In this document: positions 53,851-62,471 of the stretch, piece after piece
Layout: each line of letters begins with the position of its first letter
How positions within the stretch are numbered: position 1 is the first letter of the stretch
Source: Parabacteroides distasonis ATCC 8503
GTDB lineage: Bacteria; Bacteroidota; Bacteroidia; Bacteroidales; Tannerellaceae
Assembly: GCF_000012845.1 (NCBI RefSeq)
Contig: NC_009615.1
Location: 829,501-893,500 of the forward strand
DNA length: 64,000 bases
Direction: 5' to 3'
Made by a program: the position numbers and the translations under genes
The notes under the pieces: generated by a model
Database searches by the model: none
What the model saw: only the letters and a program-made list of their open reading frames with translations
Told to the model about the DNA's origin: nothing

Positions 53851-55479
53851 ATGCATTCAATAGTACCTATAATAATTATTATTATCATATTTATGCAATT
53901 GTTTTTCTTTGTGAAGAACTTTTTGCGTATGCGCCAATTCAGTAACATCTTTACTGGTACAACTTCATGGCGAATAAGACGTAATGCAGAAACCTCTCTT
54001 GTGGATGGCATATATGGGGATGGTAACAAAATATTTATCGGCATTATTACATCCATCAATAAATATCTTGGAAATAACTCCGGTTCAGTTATTGATTTTG
54101 GTCTTCTGAAAGATGCGGTTGACCGTCACTGTGATTCTGTAGAAAATGACATAGCTACACAGACACCTATTCCACTTTATTGGGGATTGGCTGGTACAAT
54201 GGCTGGTGTTATTATGGGATTGTGGGATTTGTTACAGTCTAATGCAATAATGACTCTTATGAGCAGCGGTGGCGGAGTTATCGATAATGCTTCACAGAGT
54301 GCCGCTTCTGGAATTAATTCTCTTTTAAGTGGTGTCGCATGGGCAATGCTGGCTTCTATTTGTGGTATTCTGCTTACGACAGTCAATTCTCTTCTCTTCA
54401 AAAGATGCAAACTTAATGAGGAAGACGGGAAAAATTCTTTTTTTGCTTGGATGCAATCAGAACTTCTTCCTGAATTACCATCTGATACATCCGAGGCACT
54501 TAACAATCTCGTAAGAAATCTCAATAAATTCAACAATACATTCGCACAAAACACATCAAATCTTGGGAATACGCTAAATGCCGTTAATCAGTCCTATGCA
54601 ATACAAGCGGATATAATAAAAGCGGTTCATGACATGGATGTTATGAAAATGGCAAAAGCTAATGTGCGTGTTCTTGAAGAATTACAACAATGCACAGACA
54701 AATTGGAAGTATTTAATCAATATCTCAATGATATTGAAGGATACACCGAAGCTATACATAGATTTGAATCATTGTATAATGAACAAGCAAATCGAATCCA
54801 CATACTTGAAGAAATAAGAGATTTCTTTGGACGTCATAAAGGAGAAATAGCTAAAACAACAGCTGATGCAGACAGGACACTTCAAGAGTCTCTCCAAAAT
54901 ATAAAGGAATCTACATCATCAAATGTCGAAGAACTGCACAAAAGGTTTATTGAACAAAGTGAGTCATTCAAAGAAATTCTTAAATCTGAACGAGAGTCAT
55001 TTGAACAATTTACAAATGATTTAAAGGCTCAATTTAGTGCCCAAATGACACAAATGCCACAATTGTCTGAACAATTGGAAGAAATTTCAGCAATTCCTGT
55101 CAGACTTGACAAGCTGATTGAAAAAATAGAAATGTCAAACATCCGTTTAGCGAATGACATATCCCAGTCTATCAAACAAACCTTGATGACCACAAAGGTA
55201 AATAAAATACTTGATACAAATGATAGTGTTCGTGTTGGCGATTCCATACCAGCGTGGATGAAAGTCTCAGGATGGGCTGCATTAGTAATCATTGCCATTA
55301 CCTGCATTTTAAATATCGTGTTTATGTTTTTCCCCGTTAAAAAGGATAAGAGCCAGCCACAACAAATCCATATTCAGCCAACAGAGTTGCCGATGCAAAT
55401 AGTTAATAAACAAGCAGAAAATACTACTGATGCGGTCTTAAATACAACAGATTCTATTAAAGATAATAATAAAAAGTAA
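53851..55479 (+). CDS. MotA/TolQ/ExbB-like (ZorA-like) channel protein with long coiled coil, gene 6
   Basis: 542 residues. TM1 at about 4-24; TM2 in PLYWGLAGTMAGVIMGLWDLL (108-128); TM3 in LLSGVAWAMLASICGILLTTV (about 158-178). This trio with the short cytoplasmic domain between TM1 and TM2 is the MotA/TolQ/ExbB fold. A long helical coiled-coil region (about 205-440) follows, like the tail of ZorA in the Zorya anti-phage system, and unusually a further TM at about 475-495 and a Gln/Pro-rich end. It should form the pentameric stator around the MotB-like dimer encoded next (2-base gap), driven by proton or sodium flow. Confidence 0.82.
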   Translation: MHSIVPIIIIIIIFMQLFFFVKNFLRMRQFSNIFTGTTSWRIRRNAETSLVDGIYGDGNKIFIGIITSINKYLGNNSGSVIDFGLLKDAVDRHCDSVENDIATQTPIPLYWGLAGTMAGVIMGLWDLLQSNAIMTLMSSGGGVIDNASQSAASGINSLLSGVAWAMLASICGILLTTVNSLLFKRCKLNEEDGKNSFFAWMQSELLPELPSDTSEALNNLVRNLNKFNNTFAQNTSNLGNTLNAVNQSYAIQADIIKAVHDMDVMKMAKANVRVLEELQQCTDKLEVFNQYLNDIEGYTEAIHRFESLYNEQANRIHILEEIRDFFGRHKGEIAKTTADADRTLQESLQNIKESTSSNVEELHKRFIEQSESFKEILKSERESFEQFTNDLKAQFSAQMTQMPQLSEQLEEISAIPVRLDKLIEKIEMSNIRLANDISQSIKQTLMTTKVNKILDTNDSVRVGDSIPAWMKVSGWAALVIIAITCILNIVFMFFPVKKDKSQPQQIHIQPTELPMQIVNKQAENTTDAVLNTTDSIKDNNKK

Positions 55480-55481
55480 TT

Positions 55482-56114
55482 ATGGCTCAGAAAAAGGAAT
55501 CGTTTTTTTGGACAAGTTACTCAGACTTGATGACAAGTTTGTTTTTTGTCATGTTAGTATTATTCATTCTTGTAATTGTTCTTCTACATAAGCGTATGGA
55601 GGCAACAGAAGCTCAGTTACAAGAGATTAAAAAGGTTGAGCAATCAACAAAAGATTTAAGTCGAGATTATTTTCAATATCGTTCAGATTACAAAAAATAT
55701 GTTCTAACAATTCAAGTTCGCTATCCTGCCGGAAAGTCTGACTTGAATGATATTGTATCTACGGATAAAGAAGCCCAATTACGTCAATTGGCTGCGGCAG
55801 GACGCGAAATACGAGATTTCTTAAAAAACCATAGTGAGAATCAATATATTCTTATAATAGAGGGGCAAGCGTCAAAAGACAACTTCCTTTATAATTATGA
55901 ATTAAGTTACCAACGGGCATTAGCACTTATGCGTTTTTGGATTGAAGATTCACGTATTACATTTGGGAGTAATTGCGAAATTCTAATATCTGGCAGTGGA
56001 GATGGCAAACTTGATACTCATTCTATGCGAGAAACAAATGACGAAAGAGAGAATCAGCGTTTCCTTATTCATATATTGCCAAAAAACATTTTTGAAAACA
56101 ATGAAAATAAATAA
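55482..56114 (+). CDS. MotB/OmpA-like (ZorB-like) motor partner, gene 7
   Basis: 210 residues. The N-terminal WTSYSDLMTSLFFVMLVLF has the membrane-embedded Asp15 that corresponds to the proton-accepting Asp of MotB/ZorB; TM 15-36; a short coiled coil; then an OmpA-like peptidoglycan-binding fold (YILIIEGQASKD, YELSYQRALALMRFW, ENQRFLIHI). It would bind the cell wall and pair with gene 6 to make an ion-driven rotary or pulling unit. Its end overlaps the start of gene 8 by 14 bases. Confidence 0.82.
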   Translation: MAQKKESFFWTSYSDLMTSLFFVMLVLFILVIVLLHKRMEATEAQLQEIKKVEQSTKDLSRDYFQYRSDYKKYVLTIQVRYPAGKSDLNDIVSTDKEAQLRQLAAAGREIRDFLKNHSENQYILIIEGQASKDNFLYNYELSYQRALALMRFWIEDSRITFGSNCEILISGSGDGKLDTHSMRETNDERENQRFLIHILPKNIFENNENK

Positions 56115-56856
56115 TTTCATAATATCAACAGTTTCTATTATATGTCTGTATTCATGCGCTCATAAATCAGGACATGGTGAAAGGAATGATAAGATTGTAA
56201 CTTCACAACAGTCACAGTCAGTACTAGTGTCTCCTAATAAAAAAGCAAGGAACGTCACAATATCAGTTGTAAATAATCGTGGTGATAAAAATAAGCTTGA
56301 TGGTTCTCAAATTTTTTCGAAATATAATACGTCAGTTTTTATGGTGTTTACTTCGGATGGCTACAATATGTACCAAGGTTCTGGATTCTTTATCAACAAA
56401 GATGGTTTGGCTGTCAGCAATTATCATGTGTTCAAAGGAACTGGCATTGGTGAGGAAGGGATTAAATTAGCTGGAAGCGATAAGGTGTACAAAGTAGAGG
56501 AAGTGATCATGAGCAGTGAAAATGAAGATTTTATTCTATTCCGTGTAGATGTTTCCAATACAGATTTTATTCCCGTTGCCAAATACAAACCGAATGTGGG
56601 TGAAAAAGTCTATGCTATTGGTAGCCCCCGTGGACTTGAAAATACCTTTTCTTCAGGAGAGGTATCGCAATGGCGTGACAAAAATTTAATGCAAATTTCT
56701 GCTTTAATTGATCACGGTAGCAGTGGTGGCGCATTGATAAATGAATACGGAGAAGTAGTCGGTATCACATCCGGTTCGTTTGCAGACGGCTCACAAGCCA
56801 ATCTAAATTATGCATGGAGCATTGATGTGATAAAACCATATGTAAAAAACAAATAA
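56101..56856 (+). CDS. Trypsin-like (S1C/DegP-type) serine protease lipoprotein, gene 8
   Basis: 251 residues from ATG 56101, which gives a proper lipoprotein signal (STVSIICLYSCAHKSG, Cys19); longer readings overlap gene 7. Catalytic triad: His109 (VSNYHVF), Asp143 (NEDFILFRV), Ser208 (DHGSSGGAL). There is no PDZ domain. A linker of about 50 residues keeps the enzyme away from the membrane. It acts on the outer side of a membrane, so it may be the effector or a processing enzyme of the complex. It overlaps gene 7 by 14 bases, showing it belongs to the operon. Confidence 0.82.
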   Translation: MKINNFIISTVSIICLYSCAHKSGHGERNDKIVTSQQSQSVLVSPNKKARNVTISVVNNRGDKNKLDGSQIFSKYNTSVFMVFTSDGYNMYQGSGFFINKDGLAVSNYHVFKGTGIGEEGIKLAGSDKVYKVEEVIMSSENEDFILFRVDVSNTDFIPVAKYKPNVGEKVYAIGSPRGLENTFSSGEVSQWRDKNLMQISALIDHGSSGGALINEYGEVVGITSGSFADGSQANLNYAWSIDVIKPYVKNK

Positions 56857-57123
56857 TGCAGGCTTGTAGGCATTGATTAGAGTTCTCATATTAATAATAA
56901 CAGTAATTGCTTTTTTTGATTGCGACTCTTGTTCGATATAGGTGATTGTCATTTAGCTTGATTATATAATCTAAGAAAGTGATGTGGTTTGCTCAGTTCT
57001 ATGATAACACAGTGGATTATTCAAAATAATAATATTACCTTTGCATTTAGAAAAAGCGTTCTTTTGAATTACTGCAAAACGAGGTAAAACACGGAATTTC
57101 GCTGGTTTCTAAATCGTTACCTA
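56857..57123. other. Gap between the operon and the truncated integrase
   Basis: 267 AT-rich bases with no gene and no clear terminator. GTTACCTATCAAGCCGA at 57116-57132 weakly resembles GTTACCAATCAAAATCCGA at 44965-44983, a possible but unproven attachment-site pair. Confidence 0.35.
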
Positions 57124-58230
57124 TCAAGCCGAAATATATTGTAATACATTGTATCTTAGCAAGAAAGAAAAATCGCTATGCCTTCCGACATGCGGGCTGA
57201 CGCGGACACTGCAGCCGGCCTTCTCGCCGATACGTTTCAGACTGTCCTCCATACTCCCTATTTCCCCCACGGGGAACACCCTGTCCGGAGAAACCTTGAA
57301 TTCGTTCACCCCCCTGTATTTCTCGATCAGCTCGACGGCTATCGGGAGCAGCTTGACAACATAGGGTGCCTTGGTCTTCACACGGTTTCCAACCAGCCAG
57401 GTGTTCCCGTCCGAATCCGTGTGGACATTCCGGTAAGAAAGTTCCTTCAGGTCGGCATGGGCCAGGCCGCTGAAGCACATGAAAACAAACATGTCCCGGA
57501 TGGCCTGCTGCCGCCTGTAGCTCAGCTTGACGCTGATAACGCGTTGCAGGTCCTCCTCCGAGAGGAAAGGACGTTTCTTGTATTCCGGCTTGCACACGAA
57601 CTTCTTGAACGGGTGCTTGTGGATCCATCCCTCGTCCATTGCCAGATACATCAGCCATTTCAGTGTGTTGACGCGCTCGAAGGCCGTTGACTTGGCCAGC
57701 CCGCGCACGGAAAGCATCCAGTTGTAATAGTTCTTGATGAAATCCATGTCCAGCGACATCAGGGGGATATCCTCCGTACCCAACTTGTCCTTCAGGTAAC
57801 AGGACAGACACTTGTACTCGTCCACCAACCCCCGGTAGGTGCTTTGGGCTTTCGTCTTGCCGATCTGCCGTTTGTAATCCCGGATCTGGATATTGAAGAT
57901 CTCCATCAACGAATGGATCTCCTCGCCAAAGCCGTTATAGCGGTCATAGACCTTCTTGGCTGTCAGGAACGAATCGTGGTCCGAGAGATATTGATAGTGC
58001 TTGCCGATCTGTGCCTTGATGTTCTCCAGCTCCCGGTTCAGCCGTCTTGCCTCCTCGGATTTGCCTTTGGCACAGTTGCCTTTGGCATCCCAAAGGGCAA
58101 GGGGAACATCACGCTTGCAGCTGAAACTCGCCGTCGTTCCGTTGACGGTAATACGCCCCATGACAGGGACACGGCCATTTTTTATGGCCTGGTTCTTGGT
58201 GTAGAACAGAACTCGAAAGGTACTCCTCAT
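57124..58230 (-). pseudogene. CTn-type tyrosine recombinase, C-terminus lost
   Basis: 368 codons. The N-terminal arm domain (FRVLFYTKNQAIKNGRVPVMG), core-binding part and the first catalytic boxes (MCFSGLAHADLKEL, VSPHVGRHS) are normal. After GRHS the frame enters unrelated AT-rich codons (DFSFLLRYNVLQYISA) and stops, so the LGH box and the Tyr nucleophile are missing. The loss of similarity at about 57172 probably marks a recombination junction. It is GC-richer than the adjacent operon. Should be catalytically dead. Confidence 0.8.
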
Positions 58231-58271
58231 AACTCGATTATTTTTGTTACAAAATTACTATTTATCGAGTT
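58231..58271. repeat. Inverted repeat upstream of the truncated integrase
   Basis: AACTCGAT and ATCGAGTT around an AT-rich loop that includes TTTTTGTTAC. It overlaps the likely promoter and could be an operator or integrase arm site. Confidence 0.4.
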
Positions 58272-58610
58272 GTTTTAAGCTATGAAGAATAATGCAAACA
58301 ATTGAAAAATAACTGCTTATATTGTCTGTTTTATAGACTTGGACAAGGTAACGATTAGGTAACGTAACTCATGCTCAAATGTGCTTTTTGCAGCGTCGTT
58401 TTTCAAATGGAAGTGAAAAACAATCCCATTAATTCGCTGAATTCAAGCGGTGTGTCGCCATTATGCAACTATTTCTAAAAATCTCCGACTTTTTTATTAA
58501 TATTACCGCTAAAAAAGATTTTATGAATAAGGCATATTGTAGTTGTTTCGCTACTCCTCTTTTTCAAACGAACTTTTTGTGTGTTCCAATGACGATGGTT
58601 TTCAGTCATC
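58272..58610. other. Gene-free right border of the accessory island
   Basis: About 340 bases, AT-rich, no convincing gene. Backbone resumes at the MFS transporter. No tRNA or direct-repeat attachment site recognised. Confidence 0.45.
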
Positions 58611-58648
58611 AAAAAGAAAGGCGCAGTAAATCAAGTTTACAGCGCCTT
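58611..58648 (-). terminator. Terminator of the MFS/folC unit
   Basis: AAGGCGC.GTAAA and TTTAC.GCGCCTT arms; on the minus strand the stem is followed by TTTCTTTTT. Confidence 0.8.
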
Positions 58649-58674
58649 CCATTTATTTAGGGTTATGAGCTTTA

Positions 58675-60090
58675 TTAAGGCTCCGCGATCATCTCTTTAG
58701 CGATTATCTCGGCCTCGGCTTTATCGGCGTCCTTTTGGATGTTCGGCAATTCAAGGCCGTAGCCTTTGATCCGGTCCTCACGTTTCAACATCAAGGCGAT
58801 GAAGAGGGCGAGTACACCGAAGCAGGTGAAGACTGCCATCGGTATCGTATAGTCGTAAGCCGGTTTGCCCGTACCATTGTCGATCTTGCAATACGTATCC
58901 AATATCCAGCCGATTAATAAGGGAACCATACTCAGACCGATATTCTGTACCCAGAAAATCAAGGCATAAGCCGTGCCTAATTGCTTCTCCGGGATAATCT
59001 TCGGAACAGATGGCCACATCGCCGATGGGACCAAGGAGAAAGCGATACCCAATACGATCATCACGATCGTGGCGAACCACCACTGATTCAAGATCGGAAG
59101 CGTGAATAATAAATGCACGCCGATCAACATCAAGGCGCCAAAGATCATGATCGTCGCCCCTTTACCCTTGCGGTCGTATAAATTACCGAAGAACGGAGTC
59201 AGAAGAATCGTGCCGAAAGGTAAGATAGCCGGGATATTTCCCGCCAACTCCGGATCTACGTTATATTTATTGACCATCAAGTCCGTAGCGTATTTCAAGA
59301 AGGGGAATACGGCCGAATAGAATAATACGCAAAGCAGAGCGATCAACCAGAAACCCTTATTGGTAACGATCAATAAGATATCTTTCAAACGGAAAGGCTC
59401 TTCCTCCTCGGCTTGCTCGATAGCGTCCATCGAAGCGTCCAGCTTGCGATCCATCACGCAAAATACGAGGAAGGCGATCAAACCGATACACAACATACAA
59501 AGACAAAGCAAGATAGGAGCGGAGATACTACCGAAGTACTTGGCGGCGGGAACCGTGATAGATAAAGCCAAGGCCGTACCCAAACGAGCCGTAGCCATCT
59601 CCAAGCCCATAGCCAACGCCATCTCTTTTCCCTTGAACCACCGTACGATAATCTTAGATACCGTGATACCGGCGGTCTCCACGCCGACACCGAAGATCGC
59701 GTATCCGAGGGCGGCCACCATCACTTGCGCTTTCCATCCGAAAAGCTCTCCTTCCATCGTAAACGCATCCGAGATGGCGTAATATTTAATGGAACAACCG
59801 ATAATCATCAAGATACAGGAAGCGACACCCGTGAAACGGACACCCATCTTATCCAGAACGATACCACCAATGATCAACATGAAGAGAAATACGTTGAACC
59901 AGCCGTAAGCGCTGGTGAACCAACCATATTCCGTACTCGTCCAGCTTAGCTGTTCTTCCAACATCGGTTTAAGCGGAGCCATTACATCCGTAAGGAAGTA
60001 TCCGCAAAGCATCGTGAATGCCGCCAAAGCGAGTACACTCCAGCGTGCGACTTTCGAGTCGCTTAGTTTCTGATGAATTTTTTCTATCAT
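58675..60090 (-). CDS. MFS transporter
   Basis: 471 residues with 12 predicted hydrophobic helices and a cytoplasmic loop (about 215-245, acidic EQAEEEEPF) between the two halves. The motif-A-like loop GGIVLDKMGVRF follows TM2, and GNLYDRKGKG lies between TM8 and TM9. The general shape fits sugar- or metabolite-type MFS carriers (MFSD1-like proteins have similar opening helices), but the substrate cannot be told. It lies 23 bases downstream of folC and probably shares its transcript. Confidence 0.85.
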   Translation of the reverse strand: MIEKIHQKLSDSKVARWSVLALAAFTMLCGYFLTDVMAPLKPMLEEQLSWTSTEYGWFTSAYGWFNVFLFMLIIGGIVLDKMGVRFTGVASCILMIIGCSIKYYAISDAFTMEGELFGWKAQVMVAALGYAIFGVGVETAGITVSKIIVRWFKGKEMALAMGLEMATARLGTALALSITVPAAKYFGSISAPILLCLCMLCIGLIAFLVFCVMDRKLDASMDAIEQAEEEEPFRLKDILLIVTNKGFWLIALLCVLFYSAVFPFLKYATDLMVNKYNVDPELAGNIPAILPFGTILLTPFFGNLYDRKGKGATIMIFGALMLIGVHLLFTLPILNQWWFATIVMIVLGIAFSLVPSAMWPSVPKIIPEKQLGTAYALIFWVQNIGLSMVPLLIGWILDTYCKIDNGTGKPAYDYTIPMAVFTCFGVLALFIALMLKREDRIKGYGLELPNIQKDADKAEAEIIAKEMIAEP

Positions 60091-60113
60091 GATATTTGTT
60101 TTATAGAGTTATA

Positions 60114-61433
60114 TTATTTGTATTCGTCTTCTTTCATGAACAAGGGGAGAGCGTCCGCTACGATAAACGTACTGCCTCCGATAAAGATCAGGTCGTTCTC
60201 ACGAGCCCTTCTTAACGCTTTCTCGACAGCGTCTTGCACCGTATCGCAAAGGGTACCGGACAGTCCGTGACGCATGGCTTTCACGGCGAAATCCTCTACG
60301 GGCATCGCTCTCTCCACGGAGGCTTGCGTGAAGAAATAAAAAGCGTCTTGCGGCATCAAGGATAATACGCCATCGATATCCTTGTCGTTTACCATGCCGA
60401 CGATCATATAGATTTGCCCGCAATATTGACGCAAGACTTTCAGATGCTCCGCTAGATGCTCCCAGCCTCCTACATTATGCCCCGTGTCGCAAATGACGGT
60501 CGGTTTGGATCGCAAGGTTTGCCAACGTCCCATCAATCCCGTCAGTTTCGTTACGTGGGCGAAACCCTCGTGTACCGCTTCCGGGATGATATCTACACCC
60601 AATTCCGTTCGTAATATATGGATGGCGGATAATACGGTGACAGCATTTCTTACCTGCACCTCACCGCCAAGTTCTCCTTGGATTTCTCCATATTCAACGG
60701 AAGGGAAGAACCATTTGCCACCGACCGTCAGCCTGCACTCGTCTTTTACCATGTCCATTCGTTGGGCGTAGTAGAAAGGTGCGCCAACTTCTTCCGCCTT
60801 GTTTTTGAAAACGTCGTAAACCGATTGTTTCTCGGCTTCCCCAAGAAGTGCCGGTACGCCTTTCTTGATAATGCCGGCTTTCTCCGCCGCTATCTTCTCC
60901 TCCGTATCTCCCAAGAATTGCGTATGATCCAGACTGATATTCGTGATAATACTCAAGATCGGAGTGATAATGTTCGTACTGTCCAAACGACCGCCAAGCC
61001 CGACCTCGATAACCGCGTAATTTACCTGCTGGTCGCGGAAATACTCAAAAGCCATGCTGGACGTTAACTCGAAGAAAGAAGGATGGAGAGGCTCGAAGAA
61101 AGAACGATGACGCTCGACGAAATCAACCACGTAATCTTGGGAGATCTTTTTCCCGTTCACCCGGATGCGTTCCCGGAAGTCCACTAAGTGGGGAGAGGTA
61201 TAAAGCCCGACCTTGAAACCGGATTGCCGGAGAATGGCCGCCAATAGATGGCTGACCGAGCCTTTGCCGTTTGTCCCGGCTACATGGATGGTCTTATAGG
61301 CTTTATGCGGATTTCCCAGATAATCATCTAGGGCGATACTTGTACCAAGACCGGGTTTGTAAGCGGAAGCTCCGCTGTGTTGGAAGACCGGGATGCTGGT
61401 ATATAGATAGTGTAGCGTTTCCTCGTATGTCAT
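60114..61433 (-). CDS. folC: Bifunctional folylpolyglutamate/dihydrofolate synthase
   Basis: 439 residues, Mur-ligase family. P-loop HVAGTNGKGSVSHLLAAIL, the omega-loop region (TSPHLVDFRERIRVNGKKIS), the DGR-like GLGGRLDSTNIITP, and the C-terminal ATP-dependent part (ICDTGHNVGGWEHL). FolC adds glutamate to dihydropteroate and folates in the cytoplasm, using ATP. A TACATTTG box on the minus strand lies 22 bases upstream. Confidence 0.92.
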   Translation of the reverse strand: MTYEETLHYLYTSIPVFQHSGASAYKPGLGTSIALDDYLGNPHKAYKTIHVAGTNGKGSVSHLLAAILRQSGFKVGLYTSPHLVDFRERIRVNGKKISQDYVVDFVERHRSFFEPLHPSFFELTSSMAFEYFRDQQVNYAVIEVGLGGRLDSTNIITPILSIITNISLDHTQFLGDTEEKIAAEKAGIIKKGVPALLGEAEKQSVYDVFKNKAEEVGAPFYYAQRMDMVKDECRLTVGGKWFFPSVEYGEIQGELGGEVQVRNAVTVLSAIHILRTELGVDIIPEAVHEGFAHVTKLTGLMGRWQTLRSKPTVICDTGHNVGGWEHLAEHLKVLRQYCGQIYMIVGMVNDKDIDGVLSLMPQDAFYFFTQASVERAMPVEDFAVKAMRHGLSGTLCDTVQDAVEKALRRARENDLIFIGGSTFIVADALPLFMKEDEYK

Positions 61434-61454
61434 GTTTTTGTAAATTAGATGCTA

Positions 61455-61484
61455 CAAATGTAGTTAATTTTATTTATACCTTTG
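61455..61484. promoter_or_regulatory. Back-to-back -7 boxes for folC and the TSCPD gene
   Basis: TACATTTG on the minus strand (61455-61462) serves folC; TACCTTTG on the plus strand (61477-61484) serves the TSCPD gene. Both match TAnnTTTG. Confidence 0.5.
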
Positions 61485-61516
61485 CGACTCGTTTATAAAA
61501 AGGAGAGAAAAAGAAA

Positions 61517-61774
61517 ATGGAAACACGACGTATAACCTATACGCCTCAAGGAGGTGTTTGTTCTAAGTTGATGGTGATCGACGCGAAGGATGGCGTGATC
61601 GAGAATGTGCAGATTGTAGGAGGTTGCCACGGTAACGGGCAAGGCATGTGCGCCTTATTGAAAGGTATGCGCATCGAAGACGCTATCGGTCGTTTGTCTG
61701 GCATCGATTGTCATGGAAGGGGAACTTCATGCCCGGACCAGATGGCACAGGCATTGAAGCAATTCAATCAATGA
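61517..61774 (+). CDS. TSCPD-domain protein (TIGR03905-like)
   Basis: 85 residues. The conserved pattern is RRITYTPQGGVCSKLMVIDAKDGVIENVQIVGGCHGNGQGM, ending near GRGTSCPDQMAQAL. The three Cys and TSCPD motif define the family, which also occurs as a C-terminal domain of B12-dependent ribonucleotide reductases. Role of the free-standing protein unknown; a redox or zinc function is likely. Its end overlaps the end of rprY on the opposite strand by 11 bases. Confidence 0.88.
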   Translation: METRRITYTPQGGVCSKLMVIDAKDGVIENVQIVGGCHGNGQGMCALLKGMRIEDAIGRLSGIDCHGRGTSCPDQMAQALKQFNQ

Positions 61775-62447
61775 TCAGTTTATATCCGATTCCCCGGATA
61801 TTCAAAATCTTGATAGACTCGTCTTTCGATAACTTATGACGTAGCTTGGTGATAAAGACATGCAGGCTGCGTGCGTTGAAGAAAGAATCATCCCCCCAAA
61901 GGTCTATCAAGATCTCTTTCATCGGTAATACTTGGTCCTTATTGTCGCAAAGGCGCTTCAATATCTCGGATTCCCGGTTACTGAGGAGTTGTTTCTCTCC
62001 CCGGTAGACCAATGTCTGCGTGATGGAATCGAACGTATAAAGCCCGATACGGAAAGAGGTGGCTTCCGGTCTTTGGACGGACACCTTATGCAGTAACGCC
62101 TTGATGCGCACGATCAATTCCGCCATGCCGAAAGGCTTTTTCAAGTAATCGTTGCCGCCCAGCTCGAAGCCCTCTACCACGTCGTTGGCCGCGGAACGGG
62201 CCGATAGGAATAGGACAGGGGTGTGCGTATCCGTCTTACGGATCAATTTGACCATCGTGAAACCATCCATCTTGGGCATCATGATATCCGCTACGATAAT
62301 GTCCGGGTTGATCTCCGCATAACGGGAGAGGCCCTCCTCGCCATTCGCAGCTAGGGTGATATCGAACTCGTTCCCATCCAGCGTATCCTTGATGATCATG
62401 GCCAATGTAGGCTCGTCTTCTACTAGTAGTACTTTTATCTTTTCCAT
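61764..62447 (-). CDS. rprY: OmpR-family response regulator (RprY-like)
   Basis: 227 residues. The receiver has VLLVEDEPTL, phospho-acceptor in DIIVADIMMPKMDG, FLSARS and the Lys of YLKKPF. The C-terminal winged helix follows (LSNRESEILKRLCDNKD ... RSLHVFITKLRHKL). Paired with the sensor upstream, 24 bases apart. The B. fragilis RprXY pair was linked to tetracycline-related and envelope regulation; assignment here is by family and gene order. Confidence 0.88.
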   Translation of the reverse strand: MEKIKVLLVEDEPTLAMIIKDTLDGNEFDITLAANGEEGLSRYAEINPDIIVADIMMPKMDGFTMVKLIRKTDTHTPVLFLSARSAANDVVEGFELGGNDYLKKPFGMAELIVRIKALLHKVSVQRPEATSFRIGLYTFDSITQTLVYRGEKQLLSNRESEILKRLCDNKDQVLPMKEILIDLWGDDSFFNARSLHVFITKLRHKLSKDESIKILNIRGIGYKLIID

Positions 62448-62471
62448 ATTTGATACTTTATTTTCGGATTA

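Noticed and set aside
46456..56856. Calling the operon a Zorya system
   Set aside because: Only the motor pair resembles Zorya; the known effector genes are absent and tubulin-, actin-, VWA- and protease-like genes are not Zorya components.
57176..57811. Minus- and plus-strand open frames overlapping the truncated integrase
   Set aside because: They are alternative-frame readings of the integrase sequence.
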